Positions 21,357 through 33,345 of a DNA stretch of 64,000 bases are shown one piece after another; within the stretch, counting starts at the first letter, position 1, and each line of letters begins with the position of its first letter. A program made the position numbers and the translations under genes. The notes beneath the pieces were generated by a model that did not search any database, was not told the DNA's origin, and saw nothing but the letters and a program-made list of their open reading frames with translations. The DNA is from Entophlyctis helioformis (lineage: Eukaryota; Chytridiomycota; Chytridiomycetes; Chytridiales; Chytriomycetaceae). The DNA is taken from assembly GCA_025526915.1 (NCBI GenBank), contig JAHLKH010000094.1, forward strand, positions 33,795-97,794, in the 5' to 3' direction.

Positions 21357-22577
21357 ATGAGTCGGCAGCTCGCATTTGCCGGCACAACGTCGCTGCTGGC
21401 CAGGGCTGCGGCTCGGCCAGGCGCATGGACGGCACCGGCTGTCACTGTGTCTGCTTCCGCTGCTGCCACCGCCGCTGCCCTGCGCAGCACCAACCCCAAC
21501 GGCCCCGCCCACGTTGGCCCCTGGACGGCACACACCGTCCAATGCCGCTCGTTTCGGCCGCCTTGTATGTGACCGGGCCAATGGTGAATGTCGGCCGCAG
21601 GCAACTGACCAGTGGCTTGTGCAGCCAGGAGCAGACCGCTGCGCCGTGTGTCTGCGGCAGGAGATGCCTCTGCCGCCCCGCTGCCAGAGCAGGAGGTGCA
21701 GCTGCAGGCTCCGGCGGCACACCAGCCCATCGATCCAACCATGACGGCAACCAACACCGTGCCGTTGATGCCGTCTGCGTCCACCATTGTCCAGTCGCCC
21801 TTACCAGAAGTCGTCAGCGTTCCCGTCCGAGTGCGGCCGTCGGCCTCGGCCGACACTCTGCAGGACGACGACGCAGCACGATCCGTCCTCGCACACCCCG
21901 CCCTGGTTGTGATGCGGCAGATCGAGATGCTCAACGTCTTTATTGGCTACGAGCAGGCCAACAAGTACGCCATCAAGAACCCTGCTGGCGAAGACGTTGG
22001 GTTCATTGCCGAGGACGACACCACGTTCACGGGAAGCATGATCCGCCAGTTCATGGGCACGCGCCGCGCGTTCAAGGCCGTCGTGCTGGACCGATCCGGC
22101 AACGTTGTGCTCAAGATCAACCGACCCATCAAGTGGCTGCTGAACAGCACCATGACCATCCACGATGCGCACGACAACCTCATTGGCGAGACCAAGCAGT
22201 AAGCATCCTTGTCTTGCGTGTATCCAGCACCTCTGTGCTGACCACGGCCGTGCTGGCTGTCGGACAGAGTGTGGAACCTTATCCGCCGCAAGTACCAAGT
22301 GTTTATCAAGCGCAAGCAGTTTGCAGAGATTGACGGCGAGTTTTGGACATGGGACTTTGGTCTGCGGGGCGAGCAGGGCGAGCTGCTTGGATCCGTCAAC
22401 CGCAACTTTGTGGGCTTTGCGCGCGAGATCTTCACGGACACGGGCCAGTACGCCGTGCACATGGACAGTGTGGGCCACGAGTCGCGCGAGCTGTCGCTGG
22501 ACGAGCGCGCCGTGATGCTCGCGACAGCCATCACCATTGACATTGACTATTTCTCAAGACACTCCAACTCTCAGTAA
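21357..22577 (+). CDS. Phospholipid scramblase family protein (mitochondrial, AIM25-like)
   Basis: Exons 21357-21564, 21613 (or 21625)-22198 and 22268-22577; about 365 residues. The N-terminus is Arg/Ala/Ser-rich with no acids over about 45 residues, like a mitochondrial targeting sequence. The scramblase core is visible from 'RQIEMLNVFIGYEQANKYAI' through 'INRPIKWLLNS' (the family's R-P-x-K/R region), 'IRRKYQVFIKRKQFAEI' and 'GSVNRNFVGFAREIFTDTG'. It ends in a beta-strand/helix 'RAVMLATAITIDIDYFS', the family's C-terminal hydrophobic strand. Fungal members such as Aim25 are mitochondrial and their lipid-scrambling activity is not well established. It follows the SGNH-like gene by 99 bp. Confidence 0.9.
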
Positions 22578-22645
22578 GACGCGCCAGTGGCAGGCATTGC
22601 CTGCATCCTTGGCCATGCCTTGCCTTGATGCAGTTCTGACCAGCC

Positions 22646-23119
22646 ATGCACTGCACCGTGCCTGTGCATGATTGCAATCGCAGTGGAGGCATCATGCCGA
22701 TCCCGATGGTGATGGGCGGTGGTGGCGGCAGTGGTGTTCCAGCGCCAGCACCAGACGCATTGCCGATGCCCAGTTCAGGTATTGGCGGCGGCGGCGTCCC
22801 GCTGCCCATTTTTGTTCCAGGAGTCGGCATGGGTGGCGGCTCAGGCGCCAGCGGCCAAGACGCGGGCGGTGTCTCGCCGGGACCGACAGGGATGCCTGGC
22901 TCGGCTGCCGACGGAGGCTTGCCAAGTGGATCGGATGCTGGCTTTGGGCCAGACGCGAGCACAGGAGCGGGAGGCGCATCCGGACAAGACGCGGGGGTGA
23001 ACCAGTGGGGCGAGTCGCCGTTCCTGAGCGACAGCGAGGCGGGAGTGACGTCGAACGACGACACGAGCAGCTGGGGCGAGATGTTCAGCTGGGTCAAGGA
23101 CCAGATCGACGACATGTGA
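22646..23119 (+). CDS. Gly/Pro-rich low-complexity ORF with acidic Trp-containing C-terminus
   Basis: Up to 157 codons (start at 22646 or 22694). Most of it is Gly/Ala/Pro/Ser repeats of the type 'GGGGVPLPIF' and 'SGASGQDAGG'. It then changes to 'NQWGESPFLSDSEAG' and ends 'SSWGEMFSWVKDQIDDM' with TGA, which looks like a genuine short helical module. No family is recognised. The antisense strand is also open because of the GC-rich composition, so coding status is moderate. Confidence 0.42.
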   Translation: MHCTVPVHDCNRSGGIMPIPMVMGGGGGSGVPAPAPDALPMPSSGIGGGGVPLPIFVPGVGMGGGSGASGQDAGGVSPGPTGMPGSAADGGLPSGSDAGFGPDASTGAGGASGQDAGVNQWGESPFLSDSEAGVTSNDDTSSWGEMFSWVKDQIDDM

Positions 23120-23213
23120 GCAGGCGGGCGACGATCGTGCGAATGAACGGTTGCCGGGAGTTGCCGCCTTTATCGCACAACCGCCTTTCTCTGGCTCGAT
23201 CATGCTCGACGTA

Positions 23214-23788
23214 GATATGGCGTCGGCGTATGCCGCAGCGGTGGAGAGCGAGTCGCTGTGGATGGCGGATGCGGCAGCCATGCGCTGGCGCAGGGGCCGG
23301 CAGGCGGTCGCGGCACGGCCGGGCCCGACGCCGCAGCACCGAGTGCGGCAGCGCCAAGTGCAGCAAGTGCAGCAGCAACAGAAGCAGCACTGGCAGATGG
23401 CGCACACGATGCCCGAGTGCGACGACCTGTTCGAGGCCGAGCTCGTGCAGGCCATGGCGATGGGCGGGCGGGGCACCTCGGCCAGGCACCGCCCAAGACG
23501 ATCTGCAGCCTGGCGGGCCCGGGCAGCAGCCAGCACCAGCAGCAGCACCAACAACAGCACCACCAGCAGCAGCACCAACAGCTCGCATTCAATCGCACGA
23601 ATGCGTCGGCAGCGGCGCTGTGGCGGCTGCGGCTGGTGACGGGCCACATGGCGCATCCCGGCGCGCACGGCAACCAGCACGCGCACGCCGCGACGCTGGC
23701 TGCGGCTGCGCAGGCGCACCGACGGCCGCTGCCGCCCCCGCCGCCTGCGCTGCCACAGCGGCCACAGCGGCCGCAGCGACCGCAGTGA
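23214..23788 (+). CDS. Uncharacterised Gln/His/Ala-rich protein, possibly frameshifted
   Basis: A start at 23218 gives an acidic N-terminus ('ASAYAAAVESESLWMADA'), a Gln-rich linker and 'ECDDLFEAELVQAMAMGG'. Near 23480 the credible frame moves by -1 and continues as poly(HQ), 'LWRLRLVTGHMAHPGAHG' and a Pro/Gln/Arg tail ending at 23788. This matches the deletion pattern seen elsewhere in the window. No domain is recognised. It could be a low-complexity regulatory protein. Confidence 0.35.
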
Positions 23789-23824
23789 CCGCAGCGACCG
23801 CAATAAACTTTGCATCCAAATCAC

Positions 23825-24550
23825 ATGCCACGCGACAACCATTCCGCGCCCACGCTCGGCGACATTGTCGAGGGCGACGTCGACTCGACCGAGACGCCGT
23901 TCCGCTATCTGGGCTATGCCGCCCGCCTGCGCACGCTGGCCATGGCCGGCTCGCGCTACCTGGCCTACACGTCCGACGTCGGCGAGGCCTTCCGCCCCGT
24001 CGTGCCGCGCTCCGTCGTGAACGCCGCTTACGGCATCTCGTTTGCCTGTGAGTTGGGCGAGCGGCTGTTGGTGCTGTTGGTGCTGTTGTTGGTGCTGTTG
24101 TGCACCAGACACACACACATATGCTGACTGGGGCATGCTCCCGCAGACGTCGGCGCCGACATCATCTACGAGGGCTACAAGTCGCACCACAGAGGCGACA
24201 GCCAGACCGAGCTGGCCCGCGCAGTCACGCAGCGGACCATCTTCCAGGGCCTGGCCTCGCTGCTCATTCCCGCCATCTCCATCCACACCGCTGTCGACCT
24301 GACCGCCAAGGCGCTGCGCAACAGCAAGCCCGGCATGCTGCGCACCTGGGGCCCCACCACCGTCGGCCTGCTGGTCATTCCCGCCATGCCGCTTGTCGAC
24401 CACCCCGTCGAGTCGGCCGTCGAGTACGCCTTTGACGCCGCGTGGCCGCTTTCGGCCGACGCCAAGATGCGCGCCGCGGCTCATCACCACCACCACAACC
24501 ACCACAACAGCTCCAGCCACGCCGCATCTGCCGAAAAGAAGAACCAGTGA
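23825..24550 (+). CDS. Mitochondrial fission process protein 1 (MTFP1/MTP18-like)
   Basis: Inner-mitochondrial-membrane protein of the MTP18 family, linked to mitochondrial fission. Exons 23825-24047 and 24147-24550 (donor GTGAGT, acceptor GCAG) give 208 residues. Family features: 'RYLGYAARLRTLAMAGSRYL', 'AYTSDVGEAFRPVVPRSVVN' with 'AAYGISFAYVGADI', 'FQGLASLLIPAISIHTAVDL' and 'WGPTTVGLLVIPAMPLVDHP' followed by 'VESAVEYAFD'. Three to four hydrophobic segments are expected. It ends in a His/Asn/Ser-rich tail. The intron contains GTT/GTG repeats and a (CA)n tract. Confidence 0.9.
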
Positions 24551-24895
24551 GGGTCTTGTCCACGCACAAATGCCATCCGTCCGCCCTCGTCTTGGATTCC
24601 CGTCGGTTCTCGCCATGCCCCATCTCCTCTCCTCCCTCATACTGCCCATCCTCATAAACCGCGCCGAATGCGGTGCGGTGCACCGTCTGTGATGCCCGAT
24701 ATCTATCTGCCGACGCCAACAACAAGACCAGAGATGTGCTTCTTGGACGCCACACACGCCATATCATGCAACAATAAAGAGGCTGTTTCATTTATGAGAT
24801 CAACAGTAACGAAGGAGAGGGCGGTGCGAATGTGCAAGAGGTGGAGAGTGGGGAGTGGGAGTGGGGAGCGGACAAGAGAAAGGAGCGGCGGGCGA
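24551..24895. other. Convergent intergenic region
   Basis: 345 bp between the MTFP1 stop and the CDP-DAG synthase stop. It contains an A-rich 'aataaa' on the plus strand near 24774. No gene is seen. Confidence 0.6.
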
Positions 24896-26458
24896 CTACA
24901 ACAGCTGCACGCCTTGGCCAGTCAGGGCTTCTCCCAATTGCCGGTACAGCTCAAGCTGCTCGTCAAGCGTGAGGTAGGTGACCGCGGTTTGCAGCACAGC
25001 GCCGGCCGTGATGCCGCCCGTGCCAATGAAGCTCTGGATGTAAATAAAGGAAAAGACGCCCATGATGAACTGGCAGTCCATGCGGTCCGTGAGACCACCG
25101 TGGCCGGGGATCGAGTCGCCAAAGTCCTTGATCTTGAAGGCGCGCTTGACACCCGACGCGAAGAAGCCGCCAAACGGCGCAATGAGGGATGCGAACGCGG
25201 CGAGGACGAGGGCGTGGAACTGGAGCGGCATGAGCGACACGGTGCGGATGATGAGCGGGCCAGAAATGACCGACGACGGGAGCACGGTCGAGAGGAACAG
25301 GGTGATCCAGCGCAGGAGGCCGGTTGCCTGGGCAGGCAGATCGTACGGCACAGTCACAAACACGGGGTTGACGGGACAGTTCACGGCCGTGCCCATGTTG
25401 GTGGTGATGCTGTCCATGGGGCAGATGAGGTAGTTGTACGAGGCAAAGACGGACGAGATGAAAAAGGCAAAGATGAACGTGAAGATGAAGCCGCCGATGA
25501 AGCCCTCCCAGGTCTTCTTGGGCGACAGCTGGATGAGCGGAGTGCGGCCCCAGAAGAAGCCGCAGACGTAGGCCATGATGTCGTTGCAGATGACGAGCGA
25601 GACGGGCAGCACGAACCAGATGAGGCCCTCAAAGATGTTGTTGACAATGAAATGCGACTGCACGACAACAGGAGGAGAGCCATGTGCGTCCAGCAAAAGT
25701 GCGAGAACTGGAACTTGTAGTGGTTCTTTTTGAGATTGAGCACAAAGAGCACCAGGCCGCCGCAGTAGAGCAGGAACGAGATGATGCGGTGGTGCGTGGC
25801 GAGCGGCATGAGGAACGCGTCGACAAAGACGAGCGGCTTGAAGTAGTGGATGATGGACTCGCCGTACAGAAAGTAGTTGGTGGAGACCAGAAAGTACCAG
25901 TGCAGCGATCGCAGCCAGGGCAGCTTGCGCTCGCGCGAGGGGAGGATGCCGATGTTGATGACTTCGCGGTACACGATGGCTTGGATGGCGCCAACGAGGG
26001 CAATGACCCAGACGTGGCCGGCCATGAGGATGGCGGCAAAGCCGCCGATCATGACAAACGTCCAGAGCGAGCGCACCCAGGCGTTGCGCCACTTTTTAGC
26101 GGTCGGCTCGTCTGCAAGCAGGGTGACGAGCGGCTGGCCCTGGGACTGGCCCTGGGACTGGGGCTTGCGACTGGGATTGACCCGCGGCACCGGCAGACGG
26201 CGAAGAAATTGAAGCGGCGGCGGATGCATGTGAAGACGGAGGGGCAGCTGGGGAGGTGGTTGCCGGCGACGACGACGGCGACGGCGACGAGGACAAGGTG
26301 GACGATGAGGGCGTTGCGGGCGTTGCGGGCGTTGCGGGCGAGTGGGCAAACAAGGGCGAGGCCGTGGGCGTGGTGGGCGTGGCGGGGGCGGGCGGCGGCG
26401 TGGAGCGGCCGTGGGCGTGGTTGGCGTGGGCGAGCGGCGGGCTTTTCGGCCGGGCCAT
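24896..26458 (-). CDS. CDS1: CDP-diacylglycerol synthase (phosphatidate cytidylyltransferase)
   Basis: ER membrane enzyme making CDP-diacylglycerol from phosphatidate and CTP, precursor of PI, PS and PG. The signature near the C-terminus is complete: 'SGVKRAFKIKDFGDSIPGHG' followed by 'GLTDRMDCQ'. Eukaryotic Cds1 features include 'WVRSLWTFVMIGGFAAILMA', 'YREVINIG', 'IVNNIFEGLIWFVLP', 'ICNDIMAYVCGFFWGRTPLI' and 'LSPKKTWEGFIGG'. About eight transmembrane segments are visible. The likely start is the ATG at 26458 ('MARPKSPPLAHANHAHG'), leading into a Pro/Thr/Ser-rich cytosolic tail. The frame slips by one base in or after that tail (about 26150-26250) and near 25668 ('WTHMALL' to 'VVVQSHFIV'), without splice signals. 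Confidence 0.94.
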
Positions 26459-26550
26459 GACGGGCGATGAGGCGACGGTGTGAGGTGGTTGTGGGGAAAC
26501 GCAGAGAATTGAAAGCGGCGGTTTGGGTGCGGCGTGCGGGTGTTGGACCA

Positions 26551-26620
26551 ACAAGAACACGCACAAGAACACGCACTAGAACACGCACTAGAACACGCAC
26601 TGAAAGACGCACTAGAAGAC
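26551..26620. repeat. 12-nt tandem repeat upstream of CDP-DAG synthase
   Basis: About six imperfect copies of agaacacgcact in the gap between the CDP-DAG synthase start and the next minus-strand ORF. It is in promoter position. Confidence 0.85.
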
Positions 26621-26653
26621 CAGCACGCGGGATGCAGCCGCTTCATTCACGCA

Positions 26654-27265
26654 TCAGTCGCTCTCCTGCGGCGGCTCGCTCTGCTCCAGCTGCGCCTCCA
26701 GGTCCGGCTGCTTCTGTCGGTGCGCTGGCGGCGGCCCGCCTGACCCAGACACCGACCGCGACTGCGACCGCGATGCAGATGCAGATGCAGATGCAGATGT
26801 CGATGCCTGCGCCGAGTGGCCCGGCGTGCTCGGCCAGGCCTCGGCATTCATGTCGCCCTCCATGCCCACAGGCGGTGGTCGCACACTCAGTGCGGCTGCT
26901 GGGCCGTGCATCGCCAGCTGCACAGACGGCGCAATCGACGACGACTGGTCCGTGTCCAGCCCCAGCCCTTGCTCGTGCTCTTGCTCGGCCGACCCAACCG
27001 GCTGGATGTCTTCGGCCAGCTCGTCCAGCGTGCGCATCGCTGGCTGCGGCGTGTGTCCTGCCCCGTCAATCCCCTCGGTCGAGTTGGTGTTGGACCGCGA
27101 CCCAATGTGCAGCACGTTTTGCAGACGCGACGACAGGTTGCGCAGCTTGTCGGCTGCCGATGGCGATCGCCCTTTGCGTGTGGTGCGCCGCACATCCCCG
27201 CCATTCACGTCAATCCGCGTGCTGTGTTGCGCAACATGGCCACACGGTCGCATGCCGTTGCACAT
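26654..27265 (-). CDS. Uncharacterised Ser/Gln-rich ORF downstream of the P4-ATPase
   Basis: 203 codons from an ATG at 27265. Basic start with 'RRTTRKGRSPSAADKL' and 'RNLSSRLQNVLHIGSRS', then acidic Ser/Gln-rich sequence, a Ser/Ala repeat encoded by a (GCA/TCT)n-like tract at about 26771-26800, and a C-terminus 'LEAQLEQSEPPQESD'. It may be an independent small gene or a 3' exon of the flippase: the flippase's last codon CGG is followed by TAAGA, so CG|GTAAGA could be a donor. I could not find an in-phase acceptor, so I keep it separate. Confidence 0.4.
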   Translation of the reverse strand: MCNGMRPCGHVAQHSTRIDVNGGDVRRTTRKGRSPSAADKLRNLSSRLQNVLHIGSRSNTNSTEGIDGAGHTPQPAMRTLDELAEDIQPVGSAEQEHEQGLGLDTDQSSSIAPSVQLAMHGPAAALSVRPPPVGMEGDMNAEAWPSTPGHSAQASTSASASASASRSQSRSVSGSGGPPPAHRQKQPDLEAQLEQSEPPQESD

Positions 27266-27313
27266 CGGTCAGCTGCTGCCATCTAGTTCAAGGCACAACA
27301 CATGACACGCGTC

Positions 27314-30300
27314 TTACCGAACAGTCGGCGTAATCACGTCCGACATGCCAGAGTCTTGCGAAAACGCAAATCCCGTGTTGGCCACCAGTCCGCCGTTGTC
27401 GCCCATAAACACCAGGCTCGATGCTCGCGCCGATCGCGCCAGGTTGACGTTGGGCGGCTGGTTGTGTGCAATGCGCCGGACAATCTGGCTGGCGTAGTTG
27501 ACGCTCGTCTTGATGACGTTGCTGAACGATGTGCGCCGTGCGCGGTGATCGCCCTCAACCGCTAATGTTCCACTGGCTGTTGTGGATGCTCCTGCTGCGC
27601 CACCAGCCGCTACGCCGGGACTGGCTGCTGCCCCTGTTGCTGCCGAATCGCCTCCCACGCCAAGACGGTTGGTGGACGCAATCGCTGCACCGAATCCATC
27701 CGTCGACACGCCAATCATATCCGCATTGGACGTGCCCGTGGTCGGCGCACTCGATCCTCCCAGATGGGTAGCCGCTGCAAACGCTGCCGCTGCGTGTCTT
27801 GCTGCTGCCTTGGCTGATGCTGCTGCTGACCCTGCAGCCGACTTGGTCTCGGACAGCTTCTTGGGACCCTGCGGCTCGGCAACTTTGGACGCACGCTCGC
27901 TTTGCAGCAGCATATCTGACCGCGTGCGCTTGATAGGTCCCAGCCCAGAAGCCTCGTCGGCATTGTCTCCGCCCGATAGCTTCTGCAGCTCCACCTCGGA
28001 CTTGTTGCGCTTGAACCCATCCTGCTGATCGTCATGAATCTTTTCGTGCGAGGCGGCGGTGGATTCGGGTTGGTACAACACATTCTGCGTCGAGACCTTG
28101 CTGGCTTGCTGGCTGCCGCCGGGCTGCTCAAGGTCAAGCGACAGCTGCATCCCCTCTTTCCACTGGTACTTTTGGATCTCGCGCACAATGTCCGTATCCG
28201 TGGGCATAAAGTACTGCTGCACAAACTTGAACGCGACGCGCGGAAACAGACCCGTGACAACCGACAGCACCACGCACAGGTAAAACTGCGGCGTGCGGAA
28301 CAGAATTTGGATGAGGCCGTATGCAGGCGTGCTTGGCTGTGACGCGTACAGCAGCACATACCCCGTCCAGACCGCCAGTGTTGGCCACAGGGCAATGTGG
28401 GTCGTGTACGTCCAGCTGCACCAGTTGAGGACCGCGTACAGGTTGATGATGAAGATGGCCGAGAACGAAATGGTCGTGCCCATGCTCTCGACACCCATGT
28501 CATAGCCGTTCGGATGCACGGATTCGTCCATGAACAACAGGAACCCGAAAAAGTAGCACACCAGCGACTGGAAGATGCCGTCTGCGACACACCGCCAAAA
28601 CTGCTCCATGTTGTAGAGCGTTTGGCGGATGCCCTTGAGGTACAGTTGCGGGACTTGCAGCGAGATGCGGTCGTTGACGTCCTGATCAAACGAGCCAATG
28701 AAGAGCGTCGGCAGGAGCGAAAACACGGTATTATAAAACATTCCGTATGTAAAGTCTGTCACCAGACCAGCCGAAAAGCTGTATGGGATTGCCAGTCAGT
28801 CAGGCAATCAGTCAGTCATCGGCCCCAAACCACACGATTCTGCTGCCAATCGTCCGCTCAGGCGACGCTCGGCTTACCCGCAGTAAAACTGGTGCCAGAA
28901 CAGAATAAACAGCCACACGACGTTCTTGTAAAAGTAGTTGAGCACCAGCTGCGAGGATCTCAGATACGCCCAGCGTCCATGAACCAGTAAAAGACGCGAT
29001 AGGAACCGGAACTGCCCAATGGCATAGTCCGACGCCATGACGGCCTGCATGCCCTCCTTGCCACGAATGCCCACGCCGATATCCGCTTCCTGGATCATGG
29101 ACACGTCGTTGGCGCCGTCGCCAATGGCAAGACACATGGCACTCAGACCCTTGCGCACCAGCTGCACAACCATGGCCTTTTGCAGGGGCGACACGCGGCA
29201 ACAGACCACGGCACGGCATCGGCAGCCGAGCTCGAGCAGCAGCTGCTTGCATGTTGGGTCGAGTGCAAACTTGAGCGAGTCGCCGTCAATGATCATGCCA
29301 TAGTCGCGGCCGTCCATGGGTGCCCCCGAGACGGTCCAGAACCGGCACAGTGCCTCGCGGAGCTGGCAGAGTGTGTCTTCGTGCGACTTGGACTTTATGA
29401 CAATCAGGATCATGTCGCGCTTGAGGAGGTTGCAAGCAAAGCCAATGTTGATGGCTGTCTCCATCTTGTCGCCCTGCATAGTGGGATGCAAGGTGGATCG
29501 TGCCAGCCGTCAGTCATTCGTGCTCTGCGGATGCAAATGGGGCGGCAAGCCTGCCAGGGCTTTGCAATCAAAGCGTACCGTCAGCACCCAGATCTTGATG
29601 CCTGCCTTGGCCAGCGTGCCCACACACTCTGGCACACCGTCCTGCAGCTTGTCTCAATGGCCGTCGCACCCATCAGGGTCAGATCGCGCTCAATCAGATC
29701 CGCCACCGCATCGCACTCTGCGTCGCGGTTCTCAATCGCCGACTGCGCCACCAGATACTTTTCCCGCCATTCCTGGTACTCTTGCTCAGGGATGATGCGG
29801 TACGCCAGACACAGTGTCCGCAGGCCCTCGTTGGCGAACATGGACAAATGGTTGGACGTTGCCTCGCACAGCGCGGGATCGTTGTTGGCGCTCAGACGCT
29901 CGTAAATGACAGAGTCGGCGCCTTTGCACATGAGCAGGATCTCGCCCTCGGGACGCCGCACAAACACGCTCATGCGCTTGCGGTCCGAGTTGAACTCGAT
30001 GATGCTGAGGATCGTGTACGACCGCGGGACGCCCATGACGTCGACATCCACCTCATTGTCCACGCGGCGCAGGCATGCGAATCCCGTGTCTTTGGCTGCA
30101 CTCACGAGCGCGGCCTCGTCGGGCGACTGCGCCTTGTAGATGATATCGTTGGGGTTGTCCTTGTCGGGCTTTTCAATCAGAACCGTGTGGCAGACGGCAA
30201 GGAGCGTGAAAAACTCGCGGATCTTGCGTGCTTGGATACCGGCATCTTCGAGGTCTTTGGGGATCCTTGGATCCACAAACGCGAGCTTTTGCGACACGTA

Positions 30301-32725
30301 CTTGGTGTCAAACAGCTTCGACATGGCCTCACGCATGACTGCGGATTCTCGCGCGAGCCGCTCTTCTGCCTTGGTCAGCGGAGGAGAAGAGGAGGCTGCT
30401 GCATCTGCACCCGCGCCGCTTGCTGGATGAACGCCAGGTGCTGGTGACACGGGAGGTGGCTGCACAGTGCCCAGCCCATAGATGACGCCATTGATGGAAG
30501 CCTTGCGAAACTCCATGAGATTACTGGTCAGTGTGCCAGTCTTGTCAGAGAAGATGTACTCGATTTGGCCTGCCCAGCCCAGCCACCATCGGTTGAAGTC
30601 AGTCTGCCATTCTGCTTCCATCGGCCATGACATGCAGACGGCAACACGCACCAAGATCGTCGCACAGGTTCCAGACTGGGCCGTGACGGCTTTGCCACTC
30701 TCTGGATCCACCATGTCCTCATCGAGATGTATCATGAACGACTGCAGCGTTTGTATGCATCCAAAGGGTGCGTCAGTGGCATGAACGTGGCATGGACATC
30801 AGTGCCACAGCCATGAAGCAGTCGCACCTGGAACGTCTTGGTCACATCCAAGCTGATGTAGAGCGCAATCGGAATGATGTTCTGGAAGATGATCATGCAG
30901 CGGAAGAAGGTGAGGATACCCACACGCAGCGGGCCCTCGATGTTGCTCACGGAAATGCCGGCAAACGGCGCCGTCTCAAACAGAAACGAGCCGGCGTAGA
31001 TGGCAGCCGTGAGCCCGCACACAAGACACAGGCCGGTGAGGATCATAAAGTTGAGCATGACCTGCGGGTTGATCTGCCGGTCGACGCGCGACCGCTTGGA
31101 CGGCGTGGCGCCCGAGTTGAGCATGATCTTGGAGTCGGGGCCAGTGTACACGGCAATGCCAATCATCCACTGGGTGTTGCGCAGCACGCAGCCGCGGAGC
31201 ACCACTCCGTTGTTGGAAAGAGGGATGATGCGGCGGTGTTCCTTGGTGTCGGCCGTGTCAGGCGGCGGGTGGAGCACCATGGTGCCAGTGTACGTGTACA
31301 GGTTGGGATTGGGCGGCTCGGAATCCAAATGGCAGCGGATCGCCCGGCAGTCTTCAGGCGTGCGGACGTGCTGCAGATCTGCAATGCCCTTTTTGATCTT
31401 GAGGTTGGTTTCGCCATCGAGGTTCTTGGTCTCGATGTAGCACGCCGAGTCTGGCTCGCTGGTCGACACAATGACGATGTCAGCGGGAATGTTGTCGTTG
31501 TTGCGCAGAAAGACAAAGTCGCCGACTTTGACGTCCTCCCACTTGCTCAGCAGCCACGCTTCCGTGCTTCGCGGCTTCTCCTTTTCAACCGCAAGCTTGC
31601 CCTTGCCGACACTGCCCAGCGAGTCCTGGCTGCCGTAAAGCAGATCTTCACTGACGTAGTCCTGCGCAAAGATCTTGGACGGATGCGTGGCGTTGGATGC
31701 ATTTGCATTGCCGCGATGCCCGCCGCCCTGCAGGATCACCGAGTAGAGCGAGAAGATGCCGGTGATGACCAGGATGGCGCCGCGGGACAGGAACTTGCTG
31801 ATGAGCTTGAAGAACACAGAGATGGCCTCGAGGAACGTGATGGACTGATGGACGTAGTTGGTGTTGGTCCAGTTGTCGAGCAGGTACGTTGACGCCTTGT
31901 TGACGCTGTTGTCGGACTCGTGCCGCTTCCAGTCTTCGATGGCATCCTGGATGATACCGCCGACGGTGGTGGTTGAGATGGCCGACGTTGGCGATGCATG
32001 GCCATGGGCAAGATGGGCGGAGCGGAGTTGGACGCAAGCCCGCATGACGCGTGCCGGCCGACGGAAAAACGCCAGCGATGGTTGGACGGGGTTTGGTTGA
32101 TACATCGATGGCCGGTCGGCAAGGGAACATCCATATGCGCATTCCGCGGCAGAAGAAGAAGAAGAAGAGCAGCAGGCAGCAGCGGCAACAACAACAACAA
32201 AACAACAACAAAGAAACGGCATTCAGTGCAAGAGTCAGCAAGCCATAAAGACCCAAGTGGGGATGGCAGTCAGATACCACGGCAACGGCAGCATCACCAA
32301 AACGCACCTTACAGGCGGTGATGCCGACGATGATGATGATGGGAGCAGCCGTTACAACACATCGACCTCCTTAAACTCGTTGAAGATCTGCAGAATGACC
32401 AGCGACAGGAAGTAAAAGTTGCAATGCCGCGGAACTGCTCGTACAGGTTTTTGACGAGAAACGTCACGAGCGTGTACTTGCTCGTGCGTATCTTGTTGCT
32501 CTTGTAATTGAAGATGGGCCGGTTGGTCGCCTTGTCCTTGAAGTGGTCGTCGATGGGGATGTTGATAAAGACCCGGCGCTTCTTGGTGAGGGATGGGTTG
32601 GGTATCCGCTGGATGTCTTCGAAGCCCGGGGACATGGGCGATGCGGCGGCGGCTTCTGCAGCAGCTTCGGCCGCGGCCGATGCCTCGTCGAGGTTGGACC
32701 GCGAGCCCAGCCAGTTTGCAGGCAT
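27314..32725 (-). CDS. P4-ATPase lipid flippase, Dnf1/2 (ATP10)-like
   Basis: Flips phospholipids, and in this class glucosylceramide, from the outer to the inner leaflet. All P-type hallmarks are present: 'LDGETNLK' (actuator loop), '[18 protein letters not shown]' with the phosphorylated Asp, '[14 protein letters not shown]', '[13 protein letters not shown]', 'IKIWVLT' + '[20 protein letters not shown]' and '[20 protein letters not shown]'. The N-terminus 'RVFINIPID' and '[17 protein letters not shown]' is P4-specific. Start 32725. Phased boundaries: exon 2 31946-30828, exon 3 from 30741, an exon ending 28878 and the last from 28778. One-base losses occur near 32428, 32330, 30675 and 29655. 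The C-terminus carries a long Ser/Ala-rich insert before '[10 protein letters not shown]'. The partner Cdc50-type subunit is not in the window. Confidence 0.95.
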
Positions 32726-33345
32726 GTGTGCTGGACGGAACGGGCTTGGGCAAGTGCGGGCCGAGTGTGGCTGTTGCAGTAGGGAGGCAAGGCCGGATGG
32801 TGGATGCCGAAGCGCCTATGCGTCAATGACTGAATGTGGATGGCCGGATGCTGCTGCCCTGACGGTATCTGCTGAAGATATCTGCTGAAGATATCTGGGC
32901 TCGATGCTTGGCTGCTTGCCTGGTGGCGTGGTTTTTGGCGGTTTGGGATGGCGAAGTGAAGTCCAAAAGGTCGCGCGGCGGTTTGGCGACGGCGACTTCA
33001 AGCCACGGCCGCGGATGCGTGCCCACGAGTGCCTACGAGCGGCCGTGGCAGTCGCAAGTGTGGCAGTTGCATACATCGCGGTGAGCGAGCGGCCGAGCAC
33101 GCAGGCAAGCAGGCAAGCGGGATCGCAGCGACACGAGGCGGCGGCACGGACACGCCGTGGGAGGTGCGCGCTCTGCCACTCTGTGCGCTCGCTCGGGGAG
33201 TTGAGCCGGCTTGTGGCATCTGAGCGGATTTCTGTATCTTTCCTTCAGTTCCAAGTTCCCAAGTTACGACCCGGCCGACTCTTATCATACACACACAGGC
33301 ACACACACACACACACAGACACACAGAAGAACACGCACACGCCGG
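32726..33345. promoter_or_regulatory. Divergent intergenic region, flippase / ceramide glucosyltransferase
   Basis: 620 bp between the divergent starts of the P4-ATPase and the ceramide glucosyltransferase. It contains a (CA)n tract at about 33290-33322 just before the plus-strand ATG. A long plus frame from 32904 crosses it but is Arg/Ala-biased and out of frame with the transferase. I see no gene and take it as a shared regulatory region. Confidence 0.55.

Noticed and set aside
22841..24757. Minus-strand open frame of 638 codons
   Set aside because: Antisense to MTFP1 and two plus-strand ORFs; Arg/Ala/Gly/Val-biased composition with no domain. GC-rich sequence keeps antisense frames open.
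30768..31892. Plus-strand open frame of 374 codons
   Set aside because: Antisense shadow of a P4-ATPase exon containing DGETNLK and membrane segments.
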